This document shows positions 9,432-16,050 of a DNA stretch of 64,000 nucleotides, in pieces (within the stretch, counting starts at the first letter, position 1; every line of letters begins with the position of its first letter). The stretch is from Aerococcus loyolae (GTDB lineage Bacteria > Bacillota > Bacilli > Lactobacillales > Aerococcaceae). The notes beneath the pieces are model-generated. The model made no database searches. It was not told where the DNA came from and saw only the letters and a list, made by a program, of their open reading frames with translations. The position numbers were made by a program, and so were the translations under genes. The stretch lies in NCBI RefSeq assembly GCF_002871915.2, contig NZ_CP126958.1, positions 1,674,001 through 1,738,000 on the forward strand. The letters run 5' to 3'.

Positions 9432-11060
9432 CTAACGTAAGACAAAGCGTTTAGGCCCGATAAACTTCAACAGGAGATAACCTAAAATAATATAGGCGAT
9501 AATAAAGAGGTAGATACCTAAAATCACTCGTGGTCCAATGGATTCGGCATTCATATAAAGTAGGTAGGGAATAAAAATACTCAAGGAGCGGATAATATTA
9601 TAGAGTGGACTCTTGCTTTCCAGGTTGGCGGTAAAAGGTTGGAGCCAGTAATATAAGTAGAGGTAGTGAACCGTAAAGAAAACCATGACCACGATTTGAC
9701 TAAGGAGTAAAACCCCCAAAGGCAGTATGCGTTGGCCGCCCAACTGGAAGTAGACCAGGCTAGAACCTAGCATGAGAACCAGCAAGGTGGGTAAATTATA
9801 GCGGAAGCAACGCTGAAAGCGGATCACCATAGCCTCTGCCAAAAGGTCAGGATTGCGATAATAATTATTATGCATCAGATAGCGGTCCATATTGAAAAAG
9901 CAAAAACGGGTAAAGGATTCCCCAATATTCAAAAACAGACAGGCATAAATCACCATCACAACCAAGTAGGTCTGGTAGGCCTCTTCCAAGTCAGCCTGGC
10001 TAATGCCTAAGTCACCGTGGAAGAAGAATTGGTAGATAAAGATTCCCCCACTGATTAAGGCAAAGAGACCTAAGACAATCATAAAGATAATCCGGCGTTG
10101 CTTGTTCAAGCGATGGCCCAGTCGGTCAAAGAAGATGGCATTAATATAGCTAATCCCCTGTAAGTGGTCATACTGATCGGAACTAGCCGGGACCTTGATA
10201 TCTTCTACATCCACCTTAACATTAGCGGACTGGGCATTGGTCACAGCTTGATCGATATGGCGGATACTGTCATGGTTGATGCTTGACCGGGCCAAGGCCT
10301 GGTATTTGTCGGATTTTGCTAGCCAATGGGCCCCAACCCCTGCCATGACCACTCCCAAAAGCGCGGTGAGGGGCTGGAAGAGCCAGTTGATAGGTAAGTG
10401 GAAGCTGGCCGAGTTTTCCATAATCGACAAGCCCACAAAAAGCCCCCCAGCGACAAAAATCATGGCGATCATCACTACCGTAAAGGGTTGGTTAGGAACT
10501 TGGCGCTTGGGATTAACCAGCTTCAGGTAGAGGGATTGCGCTAAGACGCGTAAGCCGAGGAAAAAGAGGGTCATATTCATTCCACTAAAAAGAGAAAGCC
10601 CCATGGCTTTTAGCGTGATGGTCGCAGCTAGCCCGTAGAAAATGACAAAATTTAAACCCTCCATAAAGGTCATATTCAAGTAATAGCGCTTGGGATTCAT
10701 CTTTAAGTAATAAATACACAGGCGGTCAAAGGTTTGGTTGGGATCAATTAACTTGACCCAGAAGGTCGCTAAGACTAAAGAAAAGCAAAAAATAGCCAGT
10801 AAACGAACCGTATTTTCTTGCCCAGGGTCGCCAATGTAACCGAGGAGGAAAATAGCCACAAAATAAAAAGCTTTGCCAAATATTTGTTTAAAAACTTCCC
10901 CCACTGTGCCCAGCCAAGTGATCAGACGCTTAACATGCTTGGCCTCAAACCAGCGATTGGGAATATATTTACCAATTAGGGGGAGGCGTTGGAGATAGTA
11001 AAGAAAGATGTTCAGCGAGCGGGTCGCCTTGAGTTGCTGAAGGAATTGGTAATTAGTCAT
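9432..11060 (-). CDS. ABC transporter membrane protein, large permease of unknown substrate
   Basis: This 542-residue protein has about 12 hydrophobic segments and no ATPase motif. A soluble loop lies near residues 270-300 (AVTNAQSANVKVDVEDIKVP). It overlaps the ATPase gene by 8 nt, so the two are translationally coupled. ATG 11060 lies 10 nt after GGAGG; the ATG three codons higher abuts GGAGG and is a poor start. The partner ATPase is of the antibiotic/bacteriocin-export type, but nothing shows what is moved. Confidence 0.8.
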   Translation of the reverse strand: MTNYQFLQQLKATRSLNIFLYYLQRLPLIGKYIPNRWFEAKHVKRLITWLGTVGEVFKQIFGKAFYFVAIFLLGYIGDPGQENTVRLLAIFCFSLVLATFWVKLIDPNQTFDRLCIYYLKMNPKRYYLNMTFMEGLNFVIFYGLAATITLKAMGLSLFSGMNMTLFFLGLRVLAQSLYLKLVNPKRQVPNQPFTVVMIAMIFVAGGLFVGLSIMENSASFHLPINWLFQPLTALLGVVMAGVGAHWLAKSDKYQALARSSINHDSIRHIDQAVTNAQSANVKVDVEDIKVPASSDQYDHLQGISYINAIFFDRLGHRLNKQRRIIFMIVLGLFALISGGIFIYQFFFHGDLGISQADLEEAYQTYLVVMVIYACLFLNIGESFTRFCFFNMDRYLMHNNYYRNPDLLAEAMVIRFQRCFRYNLPTLLVLMLGSSLVYFQLGGQRILPLGVLLLSQIVVMVFFTVHYLYLYYWLQPFTANLESKSPLYNIIRSLSIFIPYLLYMNAESIGPRVILGIYLFIIAYIILGYLLLKFIGPKRFVLR

Positions 11061-11757
11061 GGCCCTCATCCTCCACGCTCAAGGCTTCAATAAGAGACTG
11101 GTCAAAGTTCTCGTCCTCCAGGGCGCTCTCAAAGTGACGCAGCTGGCCTTGATGTAAGAGAACAATATCATCACATATATCCTTGGCCAATTGGATCATG
11201 TGGGTAGACATAATCATAATATGGTCCTGACCCAAGTCTAAAAGCAGGCGTTTAATTTCGAGACTGGAAATCACGTCAATGGCTGTCAAAGGTTCGTCAA
11301 GGAGAATGATTTTCGGTTTGGAAATCAAGAGGCAGAGAATCGCCAACTTGCTCTTCATCCCACTGGAATAGCCCTTGATGATCCGGTGGCGGGCCTCCTG
11401 ACTAAAGCCCAAGCGGTCTAAGTAATCATCGACTGAATAAGTATCTTTGGGAGCATGGATATCCATGTAAAATTTGATGTATTCATAGCCGGTAAGAAAG
11501 TCAGGCAGGTAGTTTTCGGCAAAGACCATACCGATATCTTCCGGTTCAATGGCTCGCTCCTGGCCGTTTTCGACTAAGGAGACCCGGCCACCATCGCTTT
11601 CCAAGTCCCCATATAAAATCCGAAAGAGAGTCGTCTTCCCTGACCCATTCCGTCCCAAGAGTCCGTAAATATGACCGGCTTCAAAGGTGTAGGAAGCGCC
11701 CTTAAGAACCTCCTGTTCTTGAAAATGCTTGTCGATATTTTCAATGTGCAATTCCAT
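11053..11757 (-). CDS. ABC transporter ATP-binding protein
   Basis: The 234-residue ATPase shows Walker A GLLGRNGSGKTT, Q-loop region near MVFAENYLP (the usual Gln is not obvious), signature YSSGMKSKLAIL and Walker B KIILLDEPLTAID, with a switch His in STHMIQLA. It pairs with the overlapping permease gene. The start is set at ATG 11757, with GGAGGCGAG upstream, rather than five codons earlier. It probably powers export or a membrane-associated process. Confidence 0.9.
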   Translation of the reverse strand: MELHIENIDKHFQEQEVLKGASYTFEAGHIYGLLGRNGSGKTTLFRILYGDLESDGGRVSLVENGQERAIEPEDIGMVFAENYLPDFLTGYEYIKFYMDIHAPKDTYSVDDYLDRLGFSQEARHRIIKGYSSGMKSKLAILCLLISKPKIILLDEPLTAIDVISSLEIKRLLLDLGQDHIMIMSTHMIQLAKDICDDIVLLHQGQLRHFESALEDENFDQSLIEALSVEDEGHD

Positions 11758-11858
11758 GCTACTCGCCTCCATGTGTATTTTCTCCCTCTGGAGTCATTGC
11801 CCTTCTAGTATAACAAAGAATCCCGGGGCCTTAAAGGCAAATAGTCGCTAAGAAAAAA

Positions 11859-11884
11859 CGATAGGCCCTTCATCATGCCTATCG
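11859..11884 (-). terminator. Intrinsic terminator after the small HTH gene
   Basis: CGATAGGC/GCCTATCG stem followed by TTTTTTC on the minus strand. Confidence 0.85.
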
Positions 11885-11897
11885 CTTTCACGATTCT

Positions 11898-12137
11898 TTA
11901 ATTGTCATTTGCTTCTGCCTGATTTTCTTTAGGAGTAAAGAAATAACGGCCGATTTCTTCATGGTCGATATCCAATAATTCGCAAGACTTATAAATTTGT
12001 GATTGGCTAAAAGATAAGCCACCATTTAACTTCATGGACATAGTCGGTTCTGACAATTCCATCGCCTTGGAAAAATTCTTCACCGAACCATAAATTTCAA
12101 TAATCCTGCCACGTAATCTTCGATAGTCGAATTCCAT
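11898..12137 (-). CDS. Small phage-type helix-turn-helix protein (DUF739-like)
   Basis: The 79-residue product begins MEFDYRRLRGRIIEIYG and has an HTH of the Cro/DUF739 type (VKNFSKAMELSEPTMSMKLN) followed by SQSQIYKSCELLDIDHEE. Proteins like this are usually prophage regulators or antirepressors. No prophage genes surround it, so it may be a remnant or a domesticated regulator. It is set by ATG 12137 with TGGAGTG upstream. The upstream 5' region of about 300 nt is unusually long and structured. Confidence 0.7.
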   Translation of the reverse strand: MEFDYRRLRGRIIEIYGSVKNFSKAMELSEPTMSMKLNGGLSFSQSQIYKSCELLDIDHEEIGRYFFTPKENQAEANDN

Positions 12138-12210
12138 AAACACACTCCAATCCACTTTCACTTGTTAAAACTCATTCAATCACTCATGAGGATAAGGATC
12201 ATCAGCAAGG

Positions 12211-12404
12211 GGCCATGAGGCTCCCAGCCTGTATCGCTGTGGACTTATCCCCAATAATTGCTTAAGCCTCTAGTCCTCTCTTTGATAAAGGGCTGTGACT
12301 TCATCTCGATCATTCAAGTGAGCCAAAGGCAATCTTAGTAGCAAGCGCCATAGCCTTTATCAATTGGTCCACTCATCAGTCCAAGGACCAGAAGCCATGA
12401 GGCC
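12211..12404. ncRNA. Candidate structured RNA of about 194 nt (6S-like size), family not recognised
   Basis: Nested complementary blocks close one long hairpin: GGCC (12211) with GGCC (12401), AGGCT with AGCC(T) (12218/12393), GTGGAC (12239-12244) with GTCCAC (12367-12372), and TTGATAAAGGGCT (12282-12294) with AGCCTTTATCAA (12352-12363). A large one-sided bulge of about 37 nt lies between the last two. The size and rod-with-bubble shape resemble 6S RNA, but the strand is not decided and no T-run terminator follows on either strand. It could instead be a leader of the HTH gene. Confidence 0.3.
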
Positions 12405-12435
12405 AATCGGCTTAAGTTACAGTCATCTTAATAAA

Positions 12436-12449
12436 TGAGTGCCCACTCA
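12436..12449. promoter_or_regulatory. Perfect palindrome TGAGTGCCCACTCA, possible TetR-type operator
   Basis: Six-base arms with a two-base centre lie next to a possible -10 (TATAGT on the minus strand, about 12457). TetR-family sites often have this TGAGTG/CACTCA form. No TetR gene is adjacent. Confidence 0.3.
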
Positions 12450-12609
12450 CTTACTATACACTATTCTGTCTAAAAATCTATTAAAAGCCCTTCTAAATTA
12501 TGTTAAATTTAACAAATTTATTTTTTTCTTTAATAAATAATCACTTGCTGATTGCCCAAAAGCTTTAGACTTCTTACTTATTTTTGCCATTTTATCGAAA
12601 AAAGAAAAA

Positions 12610-12627
12610 AGCGATCCAAAGATCGCT
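12610..12627 (-). terminator. Intrinsic terminator of the tRNA operon
   Basis: AGCGATC-TTT-GGATCGCT followed by TTTTTTC on the minus strand, 24 nt after the last tRNA. Confidence 0.9.
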
Positions 12628-12650
12628 AAATAGCTTGTTTAATCAGCTTA

Positions 12651-12724
12651 TCGGGAAGACCGGAATTGAACCGACGACCCCTACGTCCCGAACGTAGTGC
12701 TCTACCAAGCTGAGCTACTTCCCG
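12651..12724 (-). tRNA. tRNA-Pro (anticodon CGG)
   Basis: A 74-nt cloverleaf with acceptor CGGGAAG/CTTCCCG and anticodon loop TTCGGGA, so anticodon CGG. CCA is not encoded. It is nearly the same as the neighbouring tRNA-Pro(TGG) and probably arose by duplication. Confidence 0.93.
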
Positions 12725-12751
12725 TCATCCTTTGTTTTTTAAGAAAAATAA

Positions 12752-12772
12752 AAAGCGCCTTACTGACGCTTT
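12752..12772 (-). terminator. Weak terminator-like hairpin between the two tRNA-Pro genes
   Basis: AAAGCG/CGCTTT stem with TTTTATTTTT after it on the minus strand. It could lower expression of the distal tRNA-Pro(CGG), or act in processing. Confidence 0.4.
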
Positions 12773-12780
12773 CCATCGAG

Positions 12781-12854
12781 TCGGGAAAACAGGATTCGAA
12801 CCTGCGACCCCTTGGTCCCAAACCAAGTGCTCTACCAAGCTGAGCTATTTCCCG
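12781..12854 (-). tRNA. tRNA-Pro (anticodon TGG)
   Basis: 74 nt; acceptor CGGGAAA/TTTCCCG; anticodon loop TTTGGGA gives TGG. CCA is not encoded. Confidence 0.95.
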
Positions 12855-12858
12855 GTAA

Positions 12859-12932
12859 TGCACCCAGCAGGATTCGAACCTGCAACCGCCTGATTCGTAG
12901 TCAGGTACTCTATCCAGTTGAGCCATGGGTGC
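12859..12932 (-). tRNA. tRNA-Arg (anticodon ACG)
   Basis: 74 nt; acceptor GCACCCA/TGGGTGC; anticodon loop CTACGAA gives ACG. A34 is the substrate of TadA, encoded at 2920-3408. Confidence 0.95.
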
Positions 12933-12951
12933 TTGATCATTTAAACGGTTA

Positions 12952-13037
12952 TGCCGAGGACCGGAATCGAACCGGTACGGTGTTTAACCACCGCGGGATT
13001 TTAAGTCCCGTGCGTCTGCCTGTTCCGCCACCCCGGC
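12952..13037 (-). tRNA. tRNA-Leu (anticodon TAA)
   Basis: 86 nt with a long variable arm; acceptor GCCGGGG/CCTCGGC has one G-U pair; anticodon loop CTTAAAA gives TAA. Confidence 0.95.
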
Positions 13038-13067
13038 ATAATAATAATTTTCAAAGCCATTTGGCTA

Positions 13068-13139
13068 AGCGGAAGACGGGATTCGAACCCGCGACCCCCA
13101 CCTTGGCAAGGTGATGTTCTACCACTGAACTACTTCCGC
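13068..13139 (-). tRNA. tRNA-Gly (anticodon GCC)
   Basis: 72 nt; acceptor GCGGAAG/CTTCCGC with U discriminator; anticodon loop TTGCCAA gives GCC. Confidence 0.95.
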
Positions 13140-13173
13140 ATTTGTAAGACAATACGAGGTATGCTTACAATAA

Positions 13174-13246
13174 TGATCCGTGGGAGGCTCGAACTCCCGA
13201 CCCTCTGATTAAAAGTCAGATGCTCTACCAACTGAGCTAACGAATC
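13174..13246 (-). tRNA. tRNA-Lys (anticodon TTT)
   Basis: 73 nt; acceptor GATTCGT/ACGGATC; anticodon loop CTTTTAA gives TTT. Confidence 0.95.
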
Positions 13247-13250
13247 ATAA

Positions 13251-13323
13251 TGGAGAATGAGGGGCTCGAACCCCCGACATCCTGCTTGTAAGGCAGACGC
13301 TCTCCCAGCTGAGCTAATTCTCC
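13251..13323 (-). tRNA. tRNA-Val (anticodon TAC)
   Basis: 73 nt; acceptor GGAGAAT/ATTCTCC; anticodon loop CTTACAA gives TAC. It is the first gene of the Val-Lys-Gly-Leu-Arg-Pro-Pro operon. This order resembles Firmicutes tRNA arrays that follow rRNA operons, but no 5S rRNA precedes it. Confidence 0.95.
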
Positions 13324-13361
13324 CTGAGTTATTTTTGCTGTCCTGATCAGACAACTATTAA

Positions 13362-13390
13362 ATAATACCACTTTTACTTATAATCGTCAA
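13362..13390 (-). promoter_or_regulatory. Promoter of the tRNA operon
   Basis: Minus strand -35 TTGACG (13385-13390), 17-bp spacer, -10 TATTAT (13362-13367), about 40 nt before tRNA-Val. Confidence 0.85.
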
Positions 13391-13465
13391 GTGAATTTGA
13401 TAAAAATTTTCCTGGTCAAATAATTTCTTTATGTTTTGCGGATGAATAAGTTAGGAGGTGCTTTC

Positions 13466-14179
13466 ATGCTGGTTTACCTACAATTTTTCTTCTTTGCCGC
13501 TCTGGCTTCCTGCCTGATGGCCTTTAGCCACCGTTACCTAAAAAAGCTCCCTTTTCTTTGGGCCCGGTCCCAGTGTGACCAGTGTCAGGTCACTTTATCC
13601 GCCCTGGCGCTTATTCCCCTAATCGGTTATTGCTTGTCAAAGGGCCGGTGCTTTCAGTGTCAGCAGCCCATTGCCTGGACCTATCCGGTATTTGAAGGCG
13701 TTTTTGCCCTCTTGAGTCTCTTTATTCTTGCCCGTTTTTCTCCTGGGCGAGGGTCTTATTTGGTCTACCTTCACAGCCTGCTTTTTGTCATGGCTATGGC
13801 TGACCTGGAGGAAATGTGGGTCCCTGATCGCTTTCAAGTCCTCTTTTTTCTAAGCTTGATCGCTTACCATGGCCTCTATACCCCCGCTAGTCACTATCCC
13901 AGTCTCTTGCTTCAGCTTGTATCCTGTGGGCTAGTCTTAGGGCTACTCATCTATTTATTGCCGGGGAGTTTGGGAGGAGCCGATATCAAAATTTTTCTTA
14001 GCCTTTCTCTCTTTTTTCCAGCTAGAATGTATCCCCTCTTTATCTGCCTGGCTTCCGGTTTGGCCTTGGCTTATCTTTTTCTGGCCGCCTACTTGAAGCA
14101 ACGCTCTCTCAAAGAACCCCTAGCCTTCTTCCCTTTGATCTGGTTGGCTTTTGATTTGACCTTAATCTTTGCCTATTAA
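13466..14179 (+). CDS. comC: Type IV prepilin/pseudopilin peptidase (A24 family)
   Basis: The 237-residue membrane protein has the two zinc pairs CDQC (37-40) and CFQC (62-65), the IPLIGY segment between them, a first catalytic Asp in AMADLEEMWVPD and the second in GGADIK. This family cleaves and methylates pseudopilins of the competence DNA-uptake machine. With the SigH-like factor at 51107-51727 it suggests a competence system, whose pilin operon is not here. AGGAGGTG lies 6 nt before ATG 13466; ten codons upstream are in frame but lack such a site. Confidence 0.88.
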   Translation: MLVYLQFFFFAALASCLMAFSHRYLKKLPFLWARSQCDQCQVTLSALALIPLIGYCLSKGRCFQCQQPIAWTYPVFEGVFALLSLFILARFSPGRGSYLVYLHSLLFVMAMADLEEMWVPDRFQVLFFLSLIAYHGLYTPASHYPSLLLQLVSCGLVLGLLIYLLPGSLGGADIKIFLSLSLFFPARMYPLFICLASGLALAYLFLAAYLKQRSLKEPLAFFPLIWLAFDLTLIFAY

Positions 14180-14192
14180 ATTTTAAGCAAAA

Positions 14193-14455
14193 AAGAGTGT
14201 GTGACAAAAGTCAAAAAAGCCCTGAAGAGCTACGCATACTATATCTGTAACTCGCTTGCGCTTCGAACAGCTATAGCAACTGGAACGAACTATGAATGAT
14301 AGGCGAAGGCCTATCGCACATAGTTCGTAGTTGGGTTTGGCTTGGCAGGCTTGAAGTGATTTCACAAGTCAGAAACAAGCGAATATTTCGCTTTTATTCT
14401 GACTTGCTCCAATCATCCAAGCCTATGCGCCAAGTCTCACACCCTTTATGAAGTG
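14193..14455 (+). repeat. Long-hairpin intergenic repeat, type D
   Basis: Starting 13 nt after the prepilin peptidase stop, it runs from GAGTGTGTGAC to CTCACACCCTT. Inner arms GAACGAACTATG/CATAGTTCGTAG and AGGC..GCCT form one hairpin, and a GTCAGAA..TTCTGAC hairpin follows. Its ends resemble those of repeats A-C but the interior differs. It is the only D copy I see. The whole gap 14180-14567 has no gene. Confidence 0.6.
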
Positions 14456-14512
14456 GACGTCAGAGCTGACTTTTGGAACACGTTTTAATTAGACTGTTCG
14501 TATTTTTTAAAA

Positions 14513-14532
14513 AGCTGGGAGAAGTCCCAGCT
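14513..14532 (-). terminator. Intrinsic terminator after the cobalamin adenosyltransferase gene
   Basis: AGCTGGGA-CTTC-TCCCAGCT followed by TTTTAAAAAA on the minus strand. Confidence 0.8.
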
Positions 14533-14567
14533 AGGCAAATCGATAAATGCCCCCTCATCAATAAGGG

Positions 14568-15161
14568 CTAATCGTCTTTGAGGTCAGCCTTACTCAATTC
14601 GGATTCGTCATGGAAGACCTTGCCACTACGTTCGTAGAGGATGTCAGATAGGCCGACCTTGACATTGGCAAGGCGGGCGACCGCAAAGAAGTAGTCGGAT
14701 AGGCGGTTAATAAATTTCAAAGCGACGGGACTGGAACTTTCTTCACGCATGAAGGAAACAATGTGGCGTTCACAGCGGCGGGTCACGGTCCGAGCATAGT
14801 GCAAACGACTGGCTAAACGGCTACCACCGGGTAGGATAAAGGATTCCACCGCAGGGGCTTGAGGATTGTAGGTATCAATCCGCTCCTCTAACCAATCAAT
14901 CGCGGCTTGTTTTAAGCGGTACTCGCCCTTGCCCTCAGGAGTGGCAAAGTCGTTGCCACAGTCAAATAAATACTGTTGGATTTGAATTAATTCCTCATTT
15001 AATTCCGGCCATGACTCGTTTTCGCTAATTGTGACACCAATCCATGAATTTAATTCGTCAACACTCCCATAGGCATTGACACGTAGAGAATCTTTAGGAA
15101 CTTCCTGGCCACCGATAATCCGGGTCGTCCCCTTATCCCCTGTTCGGGTATAAATTTGCAT
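14568..15161 (-). CDS. pduO: Cob(I)alamin adenosyltransferase, PduO type
   Basis: The 197-residue protein starts MQIYTRTGDKGTTRIIGG, the ATP-binding N-terminus of PduO-type enzymes, and has the conserved YGSVDELNSWIG and ARTVTRRCERHIV motifs of the cobalamin site. It makes adenosylcobalamin from cob(I)alamin and ATP. The only evident user in the window is the class II ribonucleotide reductase NrdJ at 22718-25297. No corrinoid synthesis or uptake genes are seen. ATG 15161 has GTGAGGTG before it; a GTG three codons up is in that site and less likely. Confidence 0.92.
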   Translation of the reverse strand: MQIYTRTGDKGTTRIIGGQEVPKDSLRVNAYGSVDELNSWIGVTISENESWPELNEELIQIQQYLFDCGNDFATPEGKGEYRLKQAAIDWLEERIDTYNPQAPAVESFILPGGSRLASRLHYARTVTRRCERHIVSFMREESSSPVALKFINRLSDYFFAVARLANVKVGLSDILYERSGKVFHDESELSKADLKDD

Positions 15162-15330
15162 ATTAATCACCTCACTTACATTATAAAGTATTTGGCCAAT
15201 AAATACGATTTAAATGGTGATAAATTAATGTGTGACACACTCTTTGAAAACATGTTGCAAGAGGCAGCCTAAACGTCCACTTCACGAATAATAATCGATA
15301 GTTGCTTAACTATGGTTTATGATTCTTTTC
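15162..15330. other. Gap upstream of pduO with a promoter-like TATAAT and repeat debris
   Basis: A TATAAT lies about 25 nt before the pduO start on the minus strand. ATGTGTGACACACTCTTT at about 15229-15246 and ACGTCCACTTCAC near 15280 look like broken ends of the hairpin repeats seen elsewhere. I see no gene. Confidence 0.4.
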
Positions 15331-15386
15331 AGATGCTCTACGCCCTTAATCCATCTGTCGAGAGTTCGAGCCTTTCACGGTCCATC
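15331..15386 (+). pseudogene. tRNA 3'-end fragment (tRNA-Lys-like), possible attachment-site scar
   Basis: CTTAATC at 15345 is followed by GAGAGTTCGAGCCTTTC and CACGGTCCATCA. This matches the anticodon-loop-to-3'-end layout of tRNA-Lys, including the T-loop TTCGAGC. The 5' half of the cloverleaf is missing; instead CAGATGCTCTAC, the reverse complement of a tRNA D-arm, stands there. A + strand terminator follows. A dead integrase lies 140 bp away, so this may be an att remnant. Confidence 0.5.
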
Positions 15387-15395
15387 ATCTATAAA

Positions 15396-15436
15396 CAGCG
15401 TGATAACAAACATTTGCAAATCTTATTATCACGGTG
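15396..15436 (+). terminator. Intrinsic terminator downstream of the tRNA fragment
   Basis: CAGCGTGATAA/TTATCACGGTG stem (10 of 11 pairs) followed by TTTTT. It has no intact gene upstream on the + strand, consistent with a lost tRNA gene. Confidence 0.65.
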
Positions 15437-15522
15437 TTTTTAGTTCTTAGTCTATTTTTCAAAAGTCAGACAAAAATCATGAAAACTGTGCAATATACTA
15501 ATAATGGAATTAAGCAAAAAAA

Positions 15523-15726
15523 CTACATATCAACTATAAAATATGCAAATAAATCATCATCAAGTACTCGCTTAGCATTAATCACATGAGTATAGATATT
15601 TAATATTGTCGAAATGTCAACATGCCCTAGTCACTTTTGAACTAACTTTACATCGAGTACATCCTCGAACAACAAAGAGTAGTATGTGTACTTAAGATGG
15701 AGGTTTTCCTTATTAGTGAATATGAA
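15523..15726 (-). pseudogene. Tyrosine integrase, C-terminal remnant with in-frame stop
   Basis: The minus-strand frame reads ...YTYYSLLFEDVLDVKLVQK, then TGA, then LGHVDISTILNIYTHV and on to a TAG at 15523. This is the catalytic end of phage/transposon integrases: the LGH histidine and the NIYTHV tyrosine region are kept. The usual HGLRHT is degraded to LHLKYT, so the active-site Arg is lost, and a TAA lies eight codons upstream of it. The rest of the gene is absent. This is the best evidence that a mobile element once sat here. Confidence 0.8.
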
Positions 15727-15765
15727 TTAATCTTGGCCACTAGCATTTGTATCATAAATAGTATG

Positions 15766-15981
15766 TCACGCCCCATCCCCTGGCTGGAGCCGCTGACCAG
15801 GACAGACTGAAAGGCTGACCTGGCCCGGTGGAAGACAGGGGATGGGCCCTGTTCTTGGGGTGGGGGTTAGGGGTGAGTAGTAAAATATCGCTTCTAAAAT
15901 TAATTCATCTTTTTCAAAGTACAATAATTTAATCTCATCATAATAGATAAAAGGTATATCAAATCGACCGTCTGGCTTCAT
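15766..15981 (-). pseudogene. Short ORF, probably a gene cut by a GC-rich repeat
   Basis: The first 36 residues (MKPDGRFDIPFIYYDEIKLL and on to IFYYS) look protein-like, and AAAAGG lies before the ATG. After that the frame enters the GC-rich inverted repeat and becomes Pro/Gly-rich and unlike a protein. I read it as a truncated gene of unknown function. It may also be a chance ORF. Confidence 0.35.
15795..15851 (+). repeat. GC-rich inverted repeat, left copy (flanks the surface protein gene)
   Basis: It contains CAGGACAG, then AGGCTGACCTGGCC, then AGACAGGG, and the same three blocks occur in the same order on the opposite strand at 21294-21348. It is far more GC-rich than its surroundings. 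Confidence 0.75.
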
Positions 15982-16050
15982 TGATATACCTTTTTATCAT
16001 TTATACATATTGGGAAGATATTGAGTAGAAATACCTGCGATTATTTTTTA

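Larger units (their letters stand above)
12138..12607. other. Gene-free stretch between the HTH gene and the tRNA operon
   Basis: No coding frame is convincing here. The left part (12211-12404) folds as a long imperfect hairpin, listed separately. The right part (12460-12607) is very AT-rich and includes the palindrome GTTAAATTTAAC near 12500 and TGAGTGCCCACTCA at 12436-12449. Confidence 0.6.

Noticed and set aside
12239..12255. DnaA-box-like TTATCCCCA near 12246
   Set aside because: Single, imperfect and without clustered copies or dnaA/dnaN; not an origin.
12651..13323. An rRNA operon next to the tRNA array
   Set aside because: The array has its own promoter and no 5S, 23S or 16S sequence lies upstream.
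15331..15386. A functional tRNA gene
   Set aside because: Only the anticodon-loop to 3' part is recognisable; the 5' half cannot form D-arm and acceptor pairing.
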